DNA from: Ctena decussata
Lineage: Eukaryota > Mollusca > Bivalvia > Lucinida > Lucinidae
Direction: 5' to 3'
DNA: 64,000 nucleotides
NCBI GenBank assembly: GCA_963989385.1
Contig: OZ022511.1
Span: 30,622,503 to 30,686,502, forward strand
Shown here: in pieces, positions 21,667-33,593 of the stretch
Layout: each line of letters opens with the position of its first letter
Position numbering within the stretch: the first letter of the stretch is position 1
Notes under the pieces: generated by a model
Database searches by the model: none
What the model was told of the DNA's origin: nothing
Seen by the model: only the letters and a program-made list of their open reading frames with translations
Program-made: the position numbers and the translations under genes

Positions 21667-22857
21667 TCAATTAAATTAATCCATCATTACAAAACCTTAA
21701 AAAGTAAATTTATAAAAATATGTTCAATTCCCCACCATACAGGAACAAATCTATTAGAATATTGTATATTGTACTTTTGAATGTTATATTGATTCATATC
21801 TATACCTCATTCTAAGAATACCATTTGAATTGTTCTTCTCCCAACCTGTTTTTGGGGCTCTTATTTGGAAATAATTGTACAATTTGTTGTTTGTTACTTT
21901 GTACCCGCATCTCCTATTAGACCGGGGATAAAGTGAGGCTTGCCATACTTTTCTTCAGCATTGTCCTGGCAGTGGGATGGAGTTCACTTTTTAGTTTTAC
22001 CCAGATCCATTTAGAGCAGATACCACTCAGATGGTGATTATGCATTTCTGTAATCTGGAATATTTAACTGAAAATTTTATTTGACCAGATTTCTGCAGTT
22101 GTAAATGGTCCTGTATGTTCACAGGTACAACAAAGCTTCTGTATTTTTCTCTTGTTTTTCACACATGCTGTGTGACAATATTATTTCCTTAGTGGGTCAA
22201 AGCACAAGGAGTTTCATACAGCCTCAGTCAGGCCATTATCATATACCAATGTGAGAAAGTCAGGTTGTGCTAAGGGAGCCTAGGGAGTTCAGGTGTTCCT
22301 GGAACTCAATTTTAGTTCAGCTTTAATGAACCTCAGTAAAAATGGAATTCTTTTAAGGGGCATAAAACCCTAAGCAGAAAAAGAAAATGTACAACCATGA
22401 AAAAAAGTAACTGTCTTAATATCAGAGCCCAAGATAAAGATGGGTATTAAAAAAGTCATTCTAAGATAATATTAGATATTCATCATATGCTTTGATTAGT
22501 CATCAGAACTGTCTTCATAAAAAGGCTCTGATTAGAATTCACAGCATATATTTGTATGTAAAAAGAAAAGATATCCAAAATTATTATTCAGTATGCATAT
22601 CAAGGACTCTGACTGGTATCAGATCTATCTGATAATTCATTGCTGCTTTACAACATCACTAAAATTCAAATTTTATTTAGGTCTGCCTAACATTAAAAAA
22701 TAAAATAAAATAATAAATAAATTAAAAATACATGCAGTAAGGGCCAAATTTCAGTTTTTTACACCCTTAAGATCAGAAAAAAATACTTTGGCTTGCCCTC
22801 TGACCCACGTTTCCACTTTAGTACCTTTAAGCTTTCATCTGCAAACCTTTAGTTATA
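21444..22857. other. No gene seen; (CA)n
   Basis: AT-rich. (CA)n occupies about 21637-21665. The minus-strand 109-residue frame starting in that repeat is not credible. Confidence 0.5.
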
Positions 22858-22858
22858 T

Positions 22859-23039
22859 ATAGTCAAACCTGTCTTAAGGGGTCACCCTGGGGAAGCCCAA
22901 AAACTGGCTGCTTAAGACAAGTGACCCCTTAATACAGGTTCATTTGCACTGTATTTTGGTTCAAGGGACCCAGAAAAAGTGGCTGCTAAAGGCAGGTGAT
23001 CCTTAATAGAGGTGACCACATAAGCAGGTTTGACTGTAC
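22859..23039. mobile_element. Short TIR element M3
   Basis: Begins TAGTCAAACCTGTCTTAAGG and ends AAGCAGGTTTGACTGTA. The interior repeats the GGTCACC/GTGACC theme (about 22880 and 22920). Terminal TA suggests a TA-targeting MITE. Confidence 0.6.
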
Positions 23040-25125
23040 TAGCTAAACTTGGTGTAAGGAGCAATGCAGAGCAGTTGGATTTTTTTTGTGTGAAAACTTT
23101 CATCAAGTACTTGTATTATGAATAGATTATCCCGACATACATGACATAAGGTTCATTTCGAAAGCACTAACGGCAGAAAAATACAAATCATGGAATAATA
23201 TCCTTTCTGTGGCAACTGCCCCCAGAAAGAAACTGAAAGGAGGAAAAACAAAGACAGATATTACTAGCATTAATTACCATAATGTGCTTATTTATTGGGA
23301 CACCTAAACATTATCAATTTCTATTGTCCCAAATGGAAATTTTTTAAATTATTATAGGTGTCCCAATATTTTGGCACATTACAGTACAATACATGCTAAC
23401 TTTCTGACTCTTTGCCTGTTAAGATGAAATTTTATACTTTCTGGGGAAGCAATGCCATCCTATTATTTTTACTAATGACAGAAGAAAACCTTCCTCGTGG
23501 AAATGTTCATTTGGTGGCAAATTTCACCAACAAGAAAGAAATTATAAAATAATGATAATAATGAAAAAAATAATAATTAATAAATGATAAATAGAAATCT
23601 TTATCAGTGACCCTTGATCAACAAATAACTTTCTGATTATATCTATGTTAATGTGAATGAGACACAGTATCAGGGGAAGCAACTTTTTCTTATCTTTTTG
23701 CCTCCATTCACAGGTTGACTAGAGTATGTCTCCTTGGAGCCAATGCTGACTTTAGTACTAACATTGACTTTTCCTTAGAGAAGCAAACAGGAAGTCACAT
23801 ATTTTTTTTTCCTTTTGAAAAACATGGAGGAGGTGTACCCATGCTCATCAAAATCTTTTAGAAGTTTTATGGATATCATCAGGCTTTGAATCATGTTTAT
23901 ACAAATTATTTGGTAAACACTCTGAAAGAATGACAAATAAAACCAAGCAAAAAAATACATCCATATTTTTTTTATTTTTGTGAATAAGGATTTTTATCTG
24001 TGCAACCTCATTTCTTCAGTTTTCCCTTCCCAAACAATTCCAAATATATATATATCAGTCGAAAAAGATGGATCTAGATTATTGGGATCGTTTTTGCATG
24101 AAATTTCATCTTGTAGCAGAATTCCATAAGACTGATTTAGATATTTGGGGTTATTCTTGAGAAATAAATAGCCAAATAAATGGTAATAAGAAATGGAAGT
24201 CACTATTTTCCCTAAAAAAATTAAAAGTTTAGATATTTTACCTAATTGAAAGTCATAAAATCAACACATATAATAGGAAACACTTAGCAGAGGTTCAAAA
24301 GTCTAAATAAAGTTAATGCTTTCACAGTCATAAAGTAATAGATACTAGCGCTGGATTATCTTCCAAAGAAATACAAAGTTCCCCAAAATCGTCAGTCTCC
24401 AGAATCATAACGGGTAACCAAGTTTGTTCCAGTGGTGGCCCCAGAGTCCAAAATGGCTACACTTCAGTGTGTGTGTGTGTGTGTGTGGGAGGGGGGGCTG
24501 GGTTCACTAGAAAAATACATGTGTATTATAATCAGGACACTGCTTCAGGTGTGCAATCCATTGTCTTCTAAAAATTCTTAAACTAATAATTTTTGAAAAA
24601 TATTTGTGTGCTTTTCCAGGTGATAAAGCAGGCCATGTTGTCATGAAGCAAGCACTGGAAGTGGTACTTATATTCTTTCACTACCATGCTCCTTGATATT
24701 TAAAAAAGACTGAAGTGGCCAAGAGTCAGACAGTGTGATTGGGTAGGTAAACAGAATACCACTAGTTTTTAGCTTCCCTAAGGTAAAGGCTCTTGAGGAG
24801 GCAATAGTATACACATGTACAGCTATCTGGCATAATTTTACTAAACATAAATTTCAAATGAAATCTCTGAAACTGTATGGCCCTTGGAAATAAATTTCAA
24901 TTGCAGCATTTAATTTATAGGACCAGTGGGGAACATTGTGTTTATAGTAGTGCACATGGGGCAGGCATATTCACTAATGTCTATATACATGTATATATTT
25001 TACATTTATTACTAAAACCTATTCAGAAAATGCATTATCATTTGAGATACAGAGATAATGAGAGTCAAAGAGTGCTTTGCAGAGATACAAACTTACCATT
25101 TTCAATCATATTTTATATTAGGTAC
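23040..25125. other. No gene supported; AT-rich unique sequence
   Basis: A strong acceptor-like pyrimidine tract ending CTTTTCCAG (24619) precedes a 25-codon open stretch to a TGA at 24694, the only exon-like spot. (GT)n lies at 24467-24487. Otherwise nothing. Confidence 0.4.
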
Positions 25126-25226
25126 AAGGCCCCTAGATTTTTTGGCCTAGATTTTTTGGAGAAATTGCCTATACAGTATATATTATGTACTGTATAGGCA
25201 ATTTCTCCAAAAAATCTAGGGGCCTT
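25126..25226. repeat. Near-perfect 101-bp palindrome
   Basis: AAGGCCCCTAGATTTTTTGG is mirrored at the far end. The arms continue through GAGAAATTGCCTATACAGTA to a centre near 25180. One arm carries a 14-base duplication (CCTAGATTTTTTGG). The arms are nearly identical, so the palindrome is young or actively homogenised. Confidence 0.9.
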
Positions 25227-25441
25227 GGGTGACTCGACCTTGTTAGTCTCTATCCCTGCTCTGTAATAATAATTATATACCAACCCAAAATATTTGGACA
25301 ACCTTTGTACAGTTAGCAACCAACATCAGAGTGTTTCAAAAGAGCTGTCATATCATGCACTGTTTGTGCCATTTTCTAGATCATTTGATAGAACAAATAG
25401 ACTTGCCATAGTTTGGAAGCTGGCAAAGTTTAATATAGAAA

Positions 25442-25678
25442 TGAGCCGCCACACGAGAAAACCAACAATGTGGTTATGCGCTCAGCGCAGACTCAGATCA
25501 GCCTGGGCATCTGCCTAGTCTGATCAGAGTCTGCGCTGTCTGCATGGAGGTAGCTTAGAACTTGGCTACCCTGTAAGCACTTAGCGAAGAGTCTAATCAG
25601 ACTGGGCAGATGCCCAGGCTGATCTGAGTCTGCACTGGTTGCACAACCACATTGTTGGTTTTCTCGTGTCGCGGCTCA
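25442..25678. mobile_element. Palindromic MITE, family M1
   Basis: Termini TGAGCCGCCACACGAGAAAA and the inverted match ending GTGTCGCGGCTCA; internal CAGACTCAGATCAGCCTGGG hairpin arms as at 12557. Confidence 0.88.
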
Positions 25679-25995
25679 AATGGTTTGGGTGTCTAAATGT
25701 TATCAGTAAATAATTTTGGAAATGTAATTTCAAATTCCAGTATTATCAAATTTAATTGAACTGTATTACAGGAGCAGAGTTCCTTCATGTGATTGAGGCA
25801 GACATGTTCTACAGATGAACAACTTGTTACTTGGGTTTGCCTTCTGGATCGAAAATCAGACTGGGAGTTCCAGAGGAAAGGGGAAAAGAAAAACAGATAT
25901 AGGGATAAAGTCGTCATTGACTGTTATTTTATCACTGAAACTGAAAACAGTGTTTAATCTACAATGAGGTTGAATTATTAAAATGAGATCATATT

Positions 25996-27875
25996 TGTCG
26001 CACCTGCTTTAGCAAAGTGCGATATAGGAGTTCACTTTTCCGTCCGTCCGTCCGTCAGTCATTCCGTCCGTCCGTCCGTCCACAATTACCTCGACCCTGG
26101 TGGTTAAGTCCATTTCTCTCAAACTATGATACGTACAATCATGAAATCTGGTATAAAGTTTCTTCTTAGAATGTTCTCAAGGTATGTTGCACTTTTTTCT
26201 ACCCTTGACCTACGTTTTACGCTCTGCTGACTTCGTAACATTTAATGTCCAAAATTACCTTGACCCTAGTGGTTAAGTCCATTTCTCTCAAACTATGATA
26301 CCTACAATCATGAAATCTGGTATAAAGTTTCTTCTTAGAATGTTCTCAAGGTATGTTGCACTTTTTTCTACCCTTGACCTACATTTCACGCTCTGCTGAC
26401 TTCGTAAAATTTAATGTTCAAAATTACCTCGACCCTAGTGGTTAAGTCCATTTCTCTCAAACTATGTTACCTACAATCATGAAATCTGGTATAAAGTTTC
26501 TTCTTAGAATGTTTTCAAGGTATGTTGCACTTCTTTCTACCCTACTCCTACATTTCACCCTCTGCTGACTTCGTAAAATTTAATGTCCAAAATTACCTCG
26601 ACCCTAGTGGTTAAGTCCATTTCTCTCAAACTATGATACCTACAATCATGAAATCTGGTATACAGTTTCTTCTTAGAATGTTCTCAAGGTACGTTGCACT
26701 TCTTTCTACCCTTGACCTACATTTCACCCTCTGCTGACTTCGTAAAATTTAATGTTCAAAATTACCTCAACCCTAGTGGTTAAGTCCATATCTCTCAAAC
26801 TATGATACCTACAATCATAAAATCTGGTATAAAGTTTCTTCTTAGAATGTTCTCAAGGTATGTTGCACTTTTTTTCTACCCTTGACCTATATTTCACACT
26901 CTGCTGACTTCGTAAAATTTAACGTCCAAAATTACCTCGACCCTAGTGGTTAAGTCCATTTCTCACAAACTATGATACCTAGAATCATCAAACCTGGCAT
27001 AAAGTTTCTTCTTAGAATGTTCTCAAGGTATGTTGCACTTTTTCCTACCCTTGACCTATATTTCACACTCTGCTGACTTCGTAAAATTTAATGTCCAAAA
27101 TTACCTCGACCCTAGTGTATTAGTCCATTTCTCTCAAAGTATGATACCAAGAATTATCAAACCTGGTATAAAGTTTCTTCTTAGAATGTTCTCAAGGTAC
27201 ATTGCACTTTTTTCTACCCTTGACCTATATTAAACCCTCTGCTGACTTCGTAAATTTCACGTCAAAAATTACATCTACCGTAAATTTCACTTCAAAAATT
27301 GCATCAACCCTAGTATTTATGTCCATTTCTCTCAAAGTATGATACCTAGAATCATCAAACCTGGCAAAAAGTTTCTTCATAAAAAGGTCTCAAGGGTTGT
27401 TGCACTTCCTTCTGCCCCTTACCTTTATTTCAAGGAATGCTGACTTTGTAGAATTTTACATCCAACATGGCATTGACCCTAGCAGTTAAGTCCATTCTCT
27501 GTTAACACAATGGTAGAAGCATCAAACCTCTATACTTGATGTATATTTCATGTGCTCTGTTGGCTTTGGAAATTTGTAGGTCAACCTGGCATCCACATCT
27601 GAATGTACTCTAGCATAAAGTACATTTCTCACAAACTAACCCATGTACAATCATCAGATATGGTATAAAATGGTTTCTTAAGCTAGTCTCTTGGATTCTT
27701 TAACTTATTTATATTTTTAATGATTATTTCATACTCTGTTGACTGAATTTTATGTCCAGAATTGCATCCTTCTTAGCTTGCAAGGCCAGTTTGCTCAAAT
27801 TCTTATACATGAAATCATCAAACCTAATCTTAACCATGATCTCTGCTACTGTGGAAGAGCAAGGCAGGTGCGACA
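25996..27875 (+). mobile_element. Tandem-repeat element, family F4
   Basis: Starts TGTCGCACCTGC with subterminal hairpin TCGCAC..GTGCGA, then (CCGT)n (about 26040-26080). A regular array follows: AATTACCTCGACCCTAGTGG at 26084, 26253, 26422, 26591, 26760, 26930 and 27099, a period of 169 bp, becoming degenerate towards 27,850. It ends GCAGGTGCGACA (27864-27875), the inverse of the start. The architecture fits pearl/Helitron-like non-autonomous elements of bivalves. No coding capacity. Confidence 0.8.
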
Positions 27876-28339
27876 TAGCATTCTGCAGAATTCTTGTTTC
27901 TTTTTTTTTTCTTTTTATGATGAGGGACTGAACAGGAACTTGTGATGTGACTTCAGAAGAGTTGCCAAAGGAATGAACAACGCTTTCTTTTAGAGTAAAC
28001 TGGCCTGTCAATATTAAAAGTTTTGAAATTCAGTTTTGAGATGACTATTAGGGAAAAAGATACTGGGAAATCCAAAAACTGGCTATTGTAGGTCTAGGAC
28101 TGGTAGTGATTATTCATTGTGTGAAGTTTCAAGCTTGTAATATTGTGGGCAGAGAGCTGTCAGAAATGAGGAATAAATTAGCAAATCTAACATGTGTACA
28201 TGTGCTTTCCTAAAGGTTACATAAAACTGATAATGAAAAGCTAGGTCTTGTGTTTCATGCTCACTTTTGCTCGCAGCAGCAACACAGAAATTCCTCATTT
28301 CTGCAGTGACAGGGATGCTTTGCTGCAGATGTGCTGGAT

Positions 28340-29500
28340 TGTTATACTACTTTGTACCATCAAGGTATCAGCCAATATTTCATGCTCTGTTGACTCAGAA
28401 ATTTTACATCCAGAATCACATGAGCCTTTTTATACGCCCGTTTTGAAAAAAACAGACATATTATGTCATGGCGCTGTCCGTCTGTCCATCCGTCCGTAAA
28501 CATTCTTGTGCGCACCATAACTCAGTTACCGTTTGGGATATCTTCATAAAATTTTGTAGGAAAATGTATTAGGTTGGGCAATGTGGTGCATACAAGAATG
28601 GTTGTTCCCCTTTCCTTAGTTTCCAAGTTATGCCCCTTTGATTATTTTTTCCCTGCAAGTCTTGTGCACGCCATAACTAGATAACAGTTCGGGATATCTC
28701 GATGAAACTTCATGTCGCATACAACAGTGGTTGCTCTCCCTTACTTCCTTTTAAAGTTATGTCCCATTTGATTAGTTTTTAAGGCTATTTTTGTGTATAC
28801 TTATATTATGCATACAATAACTTGGTAACCATTTGGAATATCATGATGTAACTTTATAGCAATGTACATGATCACAAGACAATGTGTCACATATCCTTAC
28901 TTAATTTTGGAGTAACTTCCCTTTGATTAGTATTTCTAGGCTTTTCCCATTCTTTCCATATCTCCTTAACCTTTTGAAGTATTATAATAAATGAAACTTT
29001 GTAGGAATGTGTATAATAATGGGGCAATGTATCCTGAGCAAGAACCACAACTCCAGCTTACTTACTGAATTATCTGCCCTTGCATAAATTTCCTGTCTAC
29101 TCTATAACTCCTTAACCGTTTAAAATATTTTAGCACAACTTAATGGTGATGTTGTCAAGCAAATGTGTTAGAACCAAGAATGGTAACTCTAGTATATTTA
29201 GTTTATGAATTACCTCCCATGTTTGACTTTGGCATTACTCAACTTCTGAGCCGCTTCAACTTGGAAGCTGACTTTTGGTATAATAATAGTATTTGATATG
29301 TTAAATATTTTAATATAAATGTTGCCATCATTAATTATAGAGTGGTTTCCCCTGTTTGTCTGTCTCTGTATCCTTTTGTTAAGAATCGTGTTCATTCTAT
29401 CACTCCTTTATGACATTAAAACGGGCGTATTATGCGTCGCTTGTGAAGCCCTTGTTGTCTCTAACCATGACTCTGCTTCTGTGGAAGTAGGGGGCAGGTC
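28340..29500 (+). mobile_element. Remnant F4 copy split by F2
   Basis: 28375-28425 (ATTTCATGCTCTGTTGACTC..) matches the F4 interior at 27725, and 29450-29500 (ACCATGACTCTGCTTCTGTG..GGCAGGTCTGACACAG) matches the F4 end at 27835-27875. The F2 element lies between the two halves. Confidence 0.6.
28432..29430 (+). mobile_element. Tandem-repeat element, family F2
   Basis: 13-bp inverted ends ATACGCCCGTTTT and AAAACGGGCGTAT. A CCGTCTGTCCATCCGTCCG microsatellite lies about 50 bp in. Diverged repeats around ATAACT..(A/T)TAACCGTTT(A/G)GGATAT follow at about 28515, 28670, 28815, 28965 and 29105. Confidence 0.75.
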
Positions 29501-30640
29501 TGACACAGCGATCCATAGAAGTTATTTGTATTTAGCTACAATTTTCAGAAGTAGGACTTAATACAAAGTTTATTTAGAACAGTGTGATTCAAACAAGCTT
29601 CCAATCCCCCAAATTTTGTCTTACCTTGAGCCCTGTCATTGGAGTTTTACAGCCCTTTCAACACTATTTCAGTCATATCAGGCCAATAGGGAATGGGTGT
29701 CATGATAATCCGAATGATTCAATGAAATAATACTGTGAATAGAGAAGACTCACCACCATGCCAGAATTAAGTTCGCACACAGCATTGAAACTACATTGAT
29801 TCTCTGTCATGACATGGATCAATGTTGATTCAGTGTGTGAGCATGCCTTCTTAACTTTCAGTAGAGTCATGTTGGGTCAAAAACTAGGTCAACTCTTAGA
29901 ATCAAAGGGCTCTGAAGCCCCAAAATGACAGATTCTATCAGAAATCTAGAAAAGTACCTCATAGGCCAGCATGAACGACTGTCTTCTCAGAGTCTTCCGT
30001 ATTCTTATATGCAGACTATGCATCATGAAGACTATACCTCACCAGTTTCTGCTCCATACCTGTATCCTCTGCATTTAAAAACCTTGATTTTGGGTAGCCC
30101 ATCAGTTAATTTAGAATGTTGATTTCTCTCTTATCGGTTAAGAAAGGAAGCAGATAGCATTGTGGGATTACAGGGTTTATGCTACAGTCCAAAGCCCAAC
30201 TGGTCCACAGGACCAGCATGGATGTGATTTGACTGGTACTTTCGGTGTTTCTGCTGGTTTTCATTATAACCTTTTTGCAGTAAACATAAAAATTAGTTGG
30301 TCTGGAGGACCAGCTGATACAGAAATCAGCTGGTCCTGCCCCAAAATCACTGGTCCTGGACCAACAGACAAATGGTTAATAAAACCCCTGGGATGATATA
30401 TATGGGTTTGCTAATATGCGATGTTTGACTCTGTCAAATTCCATTTAAGTAACTTACTCGGCCAAAGGTCAGATAATGGTGCCATTCTGATTCAGAAACT
30501 GTAAAGGTGTACAACTTTGTAATTTCGGGTATTTAGTGAGAATAGTTACAATTAATGAATAAGAGCAAAATAGATTCTTCTAGTTTCGATTTCAATTATA
30601 AGGGATGTTTAATTTGATTTTTATTTTTCTTCAGAATTTC
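29501..30640. other. No gene supported
   Basis: A 65-residue plus-strand frame at 29925-30122 has reasonable composition but no recognisable motif or splice context. The word CTGGTCC/GGACCAG recurs several times at 30195-30365. Confidence 0.4.
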
Positions 30641-31506
30641 CTGTAATTTAAGGCCAACAGTGTATGCCCTGACTGGATGCTGTTTTCTGTGACGGCTTTT
30701 GAATGGGAAAAAATGAAAAAAGTTTTCTGTTTCTATTGTGCTCTGTGATGTAGAAATGCATTCAGGTCAAATCCGATGAATTCTAGAGGTCAAGGTCATC
30801 TAGTGACCTTGGCCAAAGGTCACATATATCTGTCGTTTGTTGTCATTTTCAAAGGACCTCCTCTTAAATGTCTGGGCCAATTTCAAATAAATTTCATATG
30901 CAATCTTCAGGCAAAAGGGGGATTTTTTTATATATATACATGTATTTGGTTTAGGTAACATGACCAAGATGGCCGCCATGCCCGTATATGTTTTAAATCA
31001 TCGTAACAATTTTCTTCTCCAGATCCACTGGGTTGATTGCCTTGAAACTTGGTGTGTAGCATCTGGGACTAAAGTACAACAAAGTTTATATAACTGATGA
31101 TCCTGAGTTGACATTGCCCATTTATATGGCAAGGTCTAACTTATCCCCTTAGACTTTTGAATGGGAAAAGCTGTAAAAGTGCATTTTTCTGTTGCTATTT
31201 AAGACTCTATGATATGGAAATGCAGTTGACCTAAATCCCTTTGAATTCAAGAGGTCAAGGTCATTACGTGACCTTGGCCAGTGGTCATTTTGTGACCTTG
31301 GCCAGTGGTCACTTGGGTTAAATATTTAAAGTACTTTCTCTCAGAAATTGTTAGACCTGGTTGCTTTTCTTACCACCATTTTGGCACTGTTATCTTATGT
31401 CTACAAAAGATCGTTAAATTCATAGCGAAAACAAATGTCCAAAAAGTTCATATCACATTAAAGTCACATGGCTCAAGGGAGCAATCAGGACCTTATGGTC
31501 ATCTTG
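30640..31506 (+). mobile_element. F1-related tandem-repeat element, degraded
   Basis: Contains GGTCAAGGTCAT..GTGACCTTGGCC blocks (about 30788 and 31252) and ends CAATCAGGACCTTATGGTCATCTTG before a T run, the counterpart of the F1 end GGGCCTCTTGGCCCTCTTG. The 5' hairpin was not found. A fragment of an F4-like end (GCAGGTGTGACAAAA) follows at 31663. Confidence 0.5.
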
Positions 31507-31730
31507 TTTTTTTTATTTTTCACATATTTCAATGGTCCGAAAAAAAGAAAGAAAGAAACAAGAAATCCGCAGAAAGCGATGTAACACCTGCGGGGATTAA
31601 GTCACACGAGCTCCACTTGGTATTGAAAACTATATCCTCCATGCTAACGCTGGTGTGACAAAAGCAGGTGTGACAAAAATGACAAAGTTAATATAGGAAT
31701 TAGGGACAAGGGGATCTCGGATTTCTGGCC

Positions 31731-33499
31731 CACCTTAGCCATAGGCTCAGGGTGAGCTATTGTGATTACCCAGTGTCCGTCGTGCGTCGTCAACAATTTG
31801 CTTTAAATGACATCTTCTCTGAAACCGCTAGGTCTAGGGCTTTGATATTTGGTATATAGCATTGCCTAGTAGACCTCTAGCAAGCTTGTTCAAATGGTGG
31901 CCCCATGGTCCAAAATGGCCCTGGGGCATGGGGTCTTGGGTTCGAAACTAAAATATACTTAAAAATCTCCTTCTCCAGAACTGCTTGGCTCAGATGCTTG
32001 AAATTCGGTATGTAGCATTGCCTAGTGGTCCTCTAATAAATTTGTTCAAATGGTTGCCCTAGGGTCTAAAATAGGCCTGGGGCAGGGAGTCCCAGGTTTG
32101 AACCATAGAAATACATAGAAAAATATTCAAAAATCCTCTTCTTCAGAACTTCTTGGCTCGGATGTTTGAAATTTGATATGTAGCATTGCCTAGTGATCTT
32201 TTACCAAGTTTGTTCAAATGATAGCCCCAGGGTCCAAAATGGCCCCAACCCTGGGGGTCCTGGGTTTGAACCATAGAAATACATAGAAAAATATTCAAAA
32301 ATCTTCTTCAGAATGGCAATGCTCAGATGCTTGAAATTTGGTATTTAGCATTGCTTAATAGTCCTTTACCAAGTTTGTTCAGATGGTGGCCCCATGGTTC
32401 AAAATGGCCCCTTGGCATGGAGTCCAAGGTTTGAACCATAGAAATGCAAAGAAAAATATTCAAAAATCTTCTTCAGAACTGCAAGGCTTAGATGCTTGAA
32501 ATCTGGTATGATGCATTGCCCAGGGTCCAAAATCGTTGAACGGCAGGGAGTCCAAGGTTTGAGCCATAGAAATACATAGAAAAATATTCTAAAATCTTCA
32601 TCTTCAGAACCACTTGCCTCAGATGCTTGAAATTTGGTATTTAGCACTGCCTAGTGGTCTTTTACCAAGTTTGTTCAAATGATGACCCTAGGGTCTAAAA
32701 TGGCCCCGCCCCAGGGGGTCCTGGGTTTGAACCATTGAAATACATAGAAAAATATTCAAAAAAATTCTTCATCAGAACCACTTGCCACAGATGCTTGAAA
32801 TCAAGTTTGTTCAAATGATGGCCTCAGGGTCCAAAATGGCCCAGCGGCAGGGAGTTCTGAGTTTGAACTATAGAAATACATAGAAAAATATTCAAAAATC
32901 TTCTTCAGAACCACTTGGCTCAGATGCTTGAACTTTGTTATGATGCACTGCCTGGTGGACTCCTATAAAGTTTGTGTAAATGTTGGCTGGGATCCAAATT
33001 GGCCCTGGGGCGGGGAGTCTTGGGTTTAAAATTAAAATATACTTAAAATCTTCTTCTCTAGAACCCCTTAGTGCAGATGCTTGAAATTTGGTATGATGCA
33101 TTGCCTAGTGGTCCTTTACCAAGTTTGTTCAAATGATGGTGCCAGGGTCAAAAGTGGCCCCGCCCCAGGGGGTCCTAGGTTGGACCACAGAGATACATAG
33201 AATATTCAAAATCTTCTTTTTCAGAACCACTTGGCTCAGATGCTTGAAATTTAGTATGTAGCATTGCCTAGTGATCCTTTACCAAGATTATTCAAATGAT
33301 GGCCCCAGAGTCCAAAATGGCCTGACCCCAGGGATCCAGGGTTTGAACCATAGCAATACATAGAAAAATATTCAAAAGCTTCTTCTTCAGAACCATTTGG
33401 AAATGGTTGCAAACTATCAGGTTTGTTTAAATGGTGACCCTAGGTTGACCTTTAACCGTTTTGCTCAGGTGAGCGATTCAGGGCCTCTTGGCCCTCTTG
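31731..33499 (+). mobile_element. Tandem-repeat element, family F1
   Basis: Opens CACCTTAGCCATAGGCTCAG..GTGAGCT with a GTCCGTCGTGCGTCGTC microsatellite. About 10 repeats of about 165-170 bp follow (landmark AGATGCTTGAAAT(T/C)(T/G)GGTAT). It ends GCTCAGGTGAGCGATTCAGG then GGCCCTCTTG before T's. Minus-strand frames here arise from the repeat. Confidence 0.75.
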
Positions 33500-33593
33500 T
33501 TTTTTGTTGATCGCCGAGGGGGGGGGGGGGTCAAAATCATTTAGCCATGAAACGTGGGGGGGTCCTATATTTGTGGCATTTTTAGCTCACCTG

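Noticed and set aside
24620..24696. Terminal exon after a strong acceptor-like tract
   Set aside because: Only 25 codons, no matching upstream exon or homologue recognised.
26040..26080. Telomere-like (CCGT)n
   Set aside because: Short, tetranucleotide, and present near the ends of most tandem-repeat elements here; not telomeric TTAGGG.
25996..27875. CRISPR-like array
   Set aside because: Units are 169 bp, diverged and contiguous with no unique spacers; typical element-borne tandem repeat in a eukaryote.
32399..33101. Minus-strand frames of 69-82 codons
   Set aside because: Same peptide phrase recurs (…TKFQAS..SGSE..) because the DNA is a tandem repeat.
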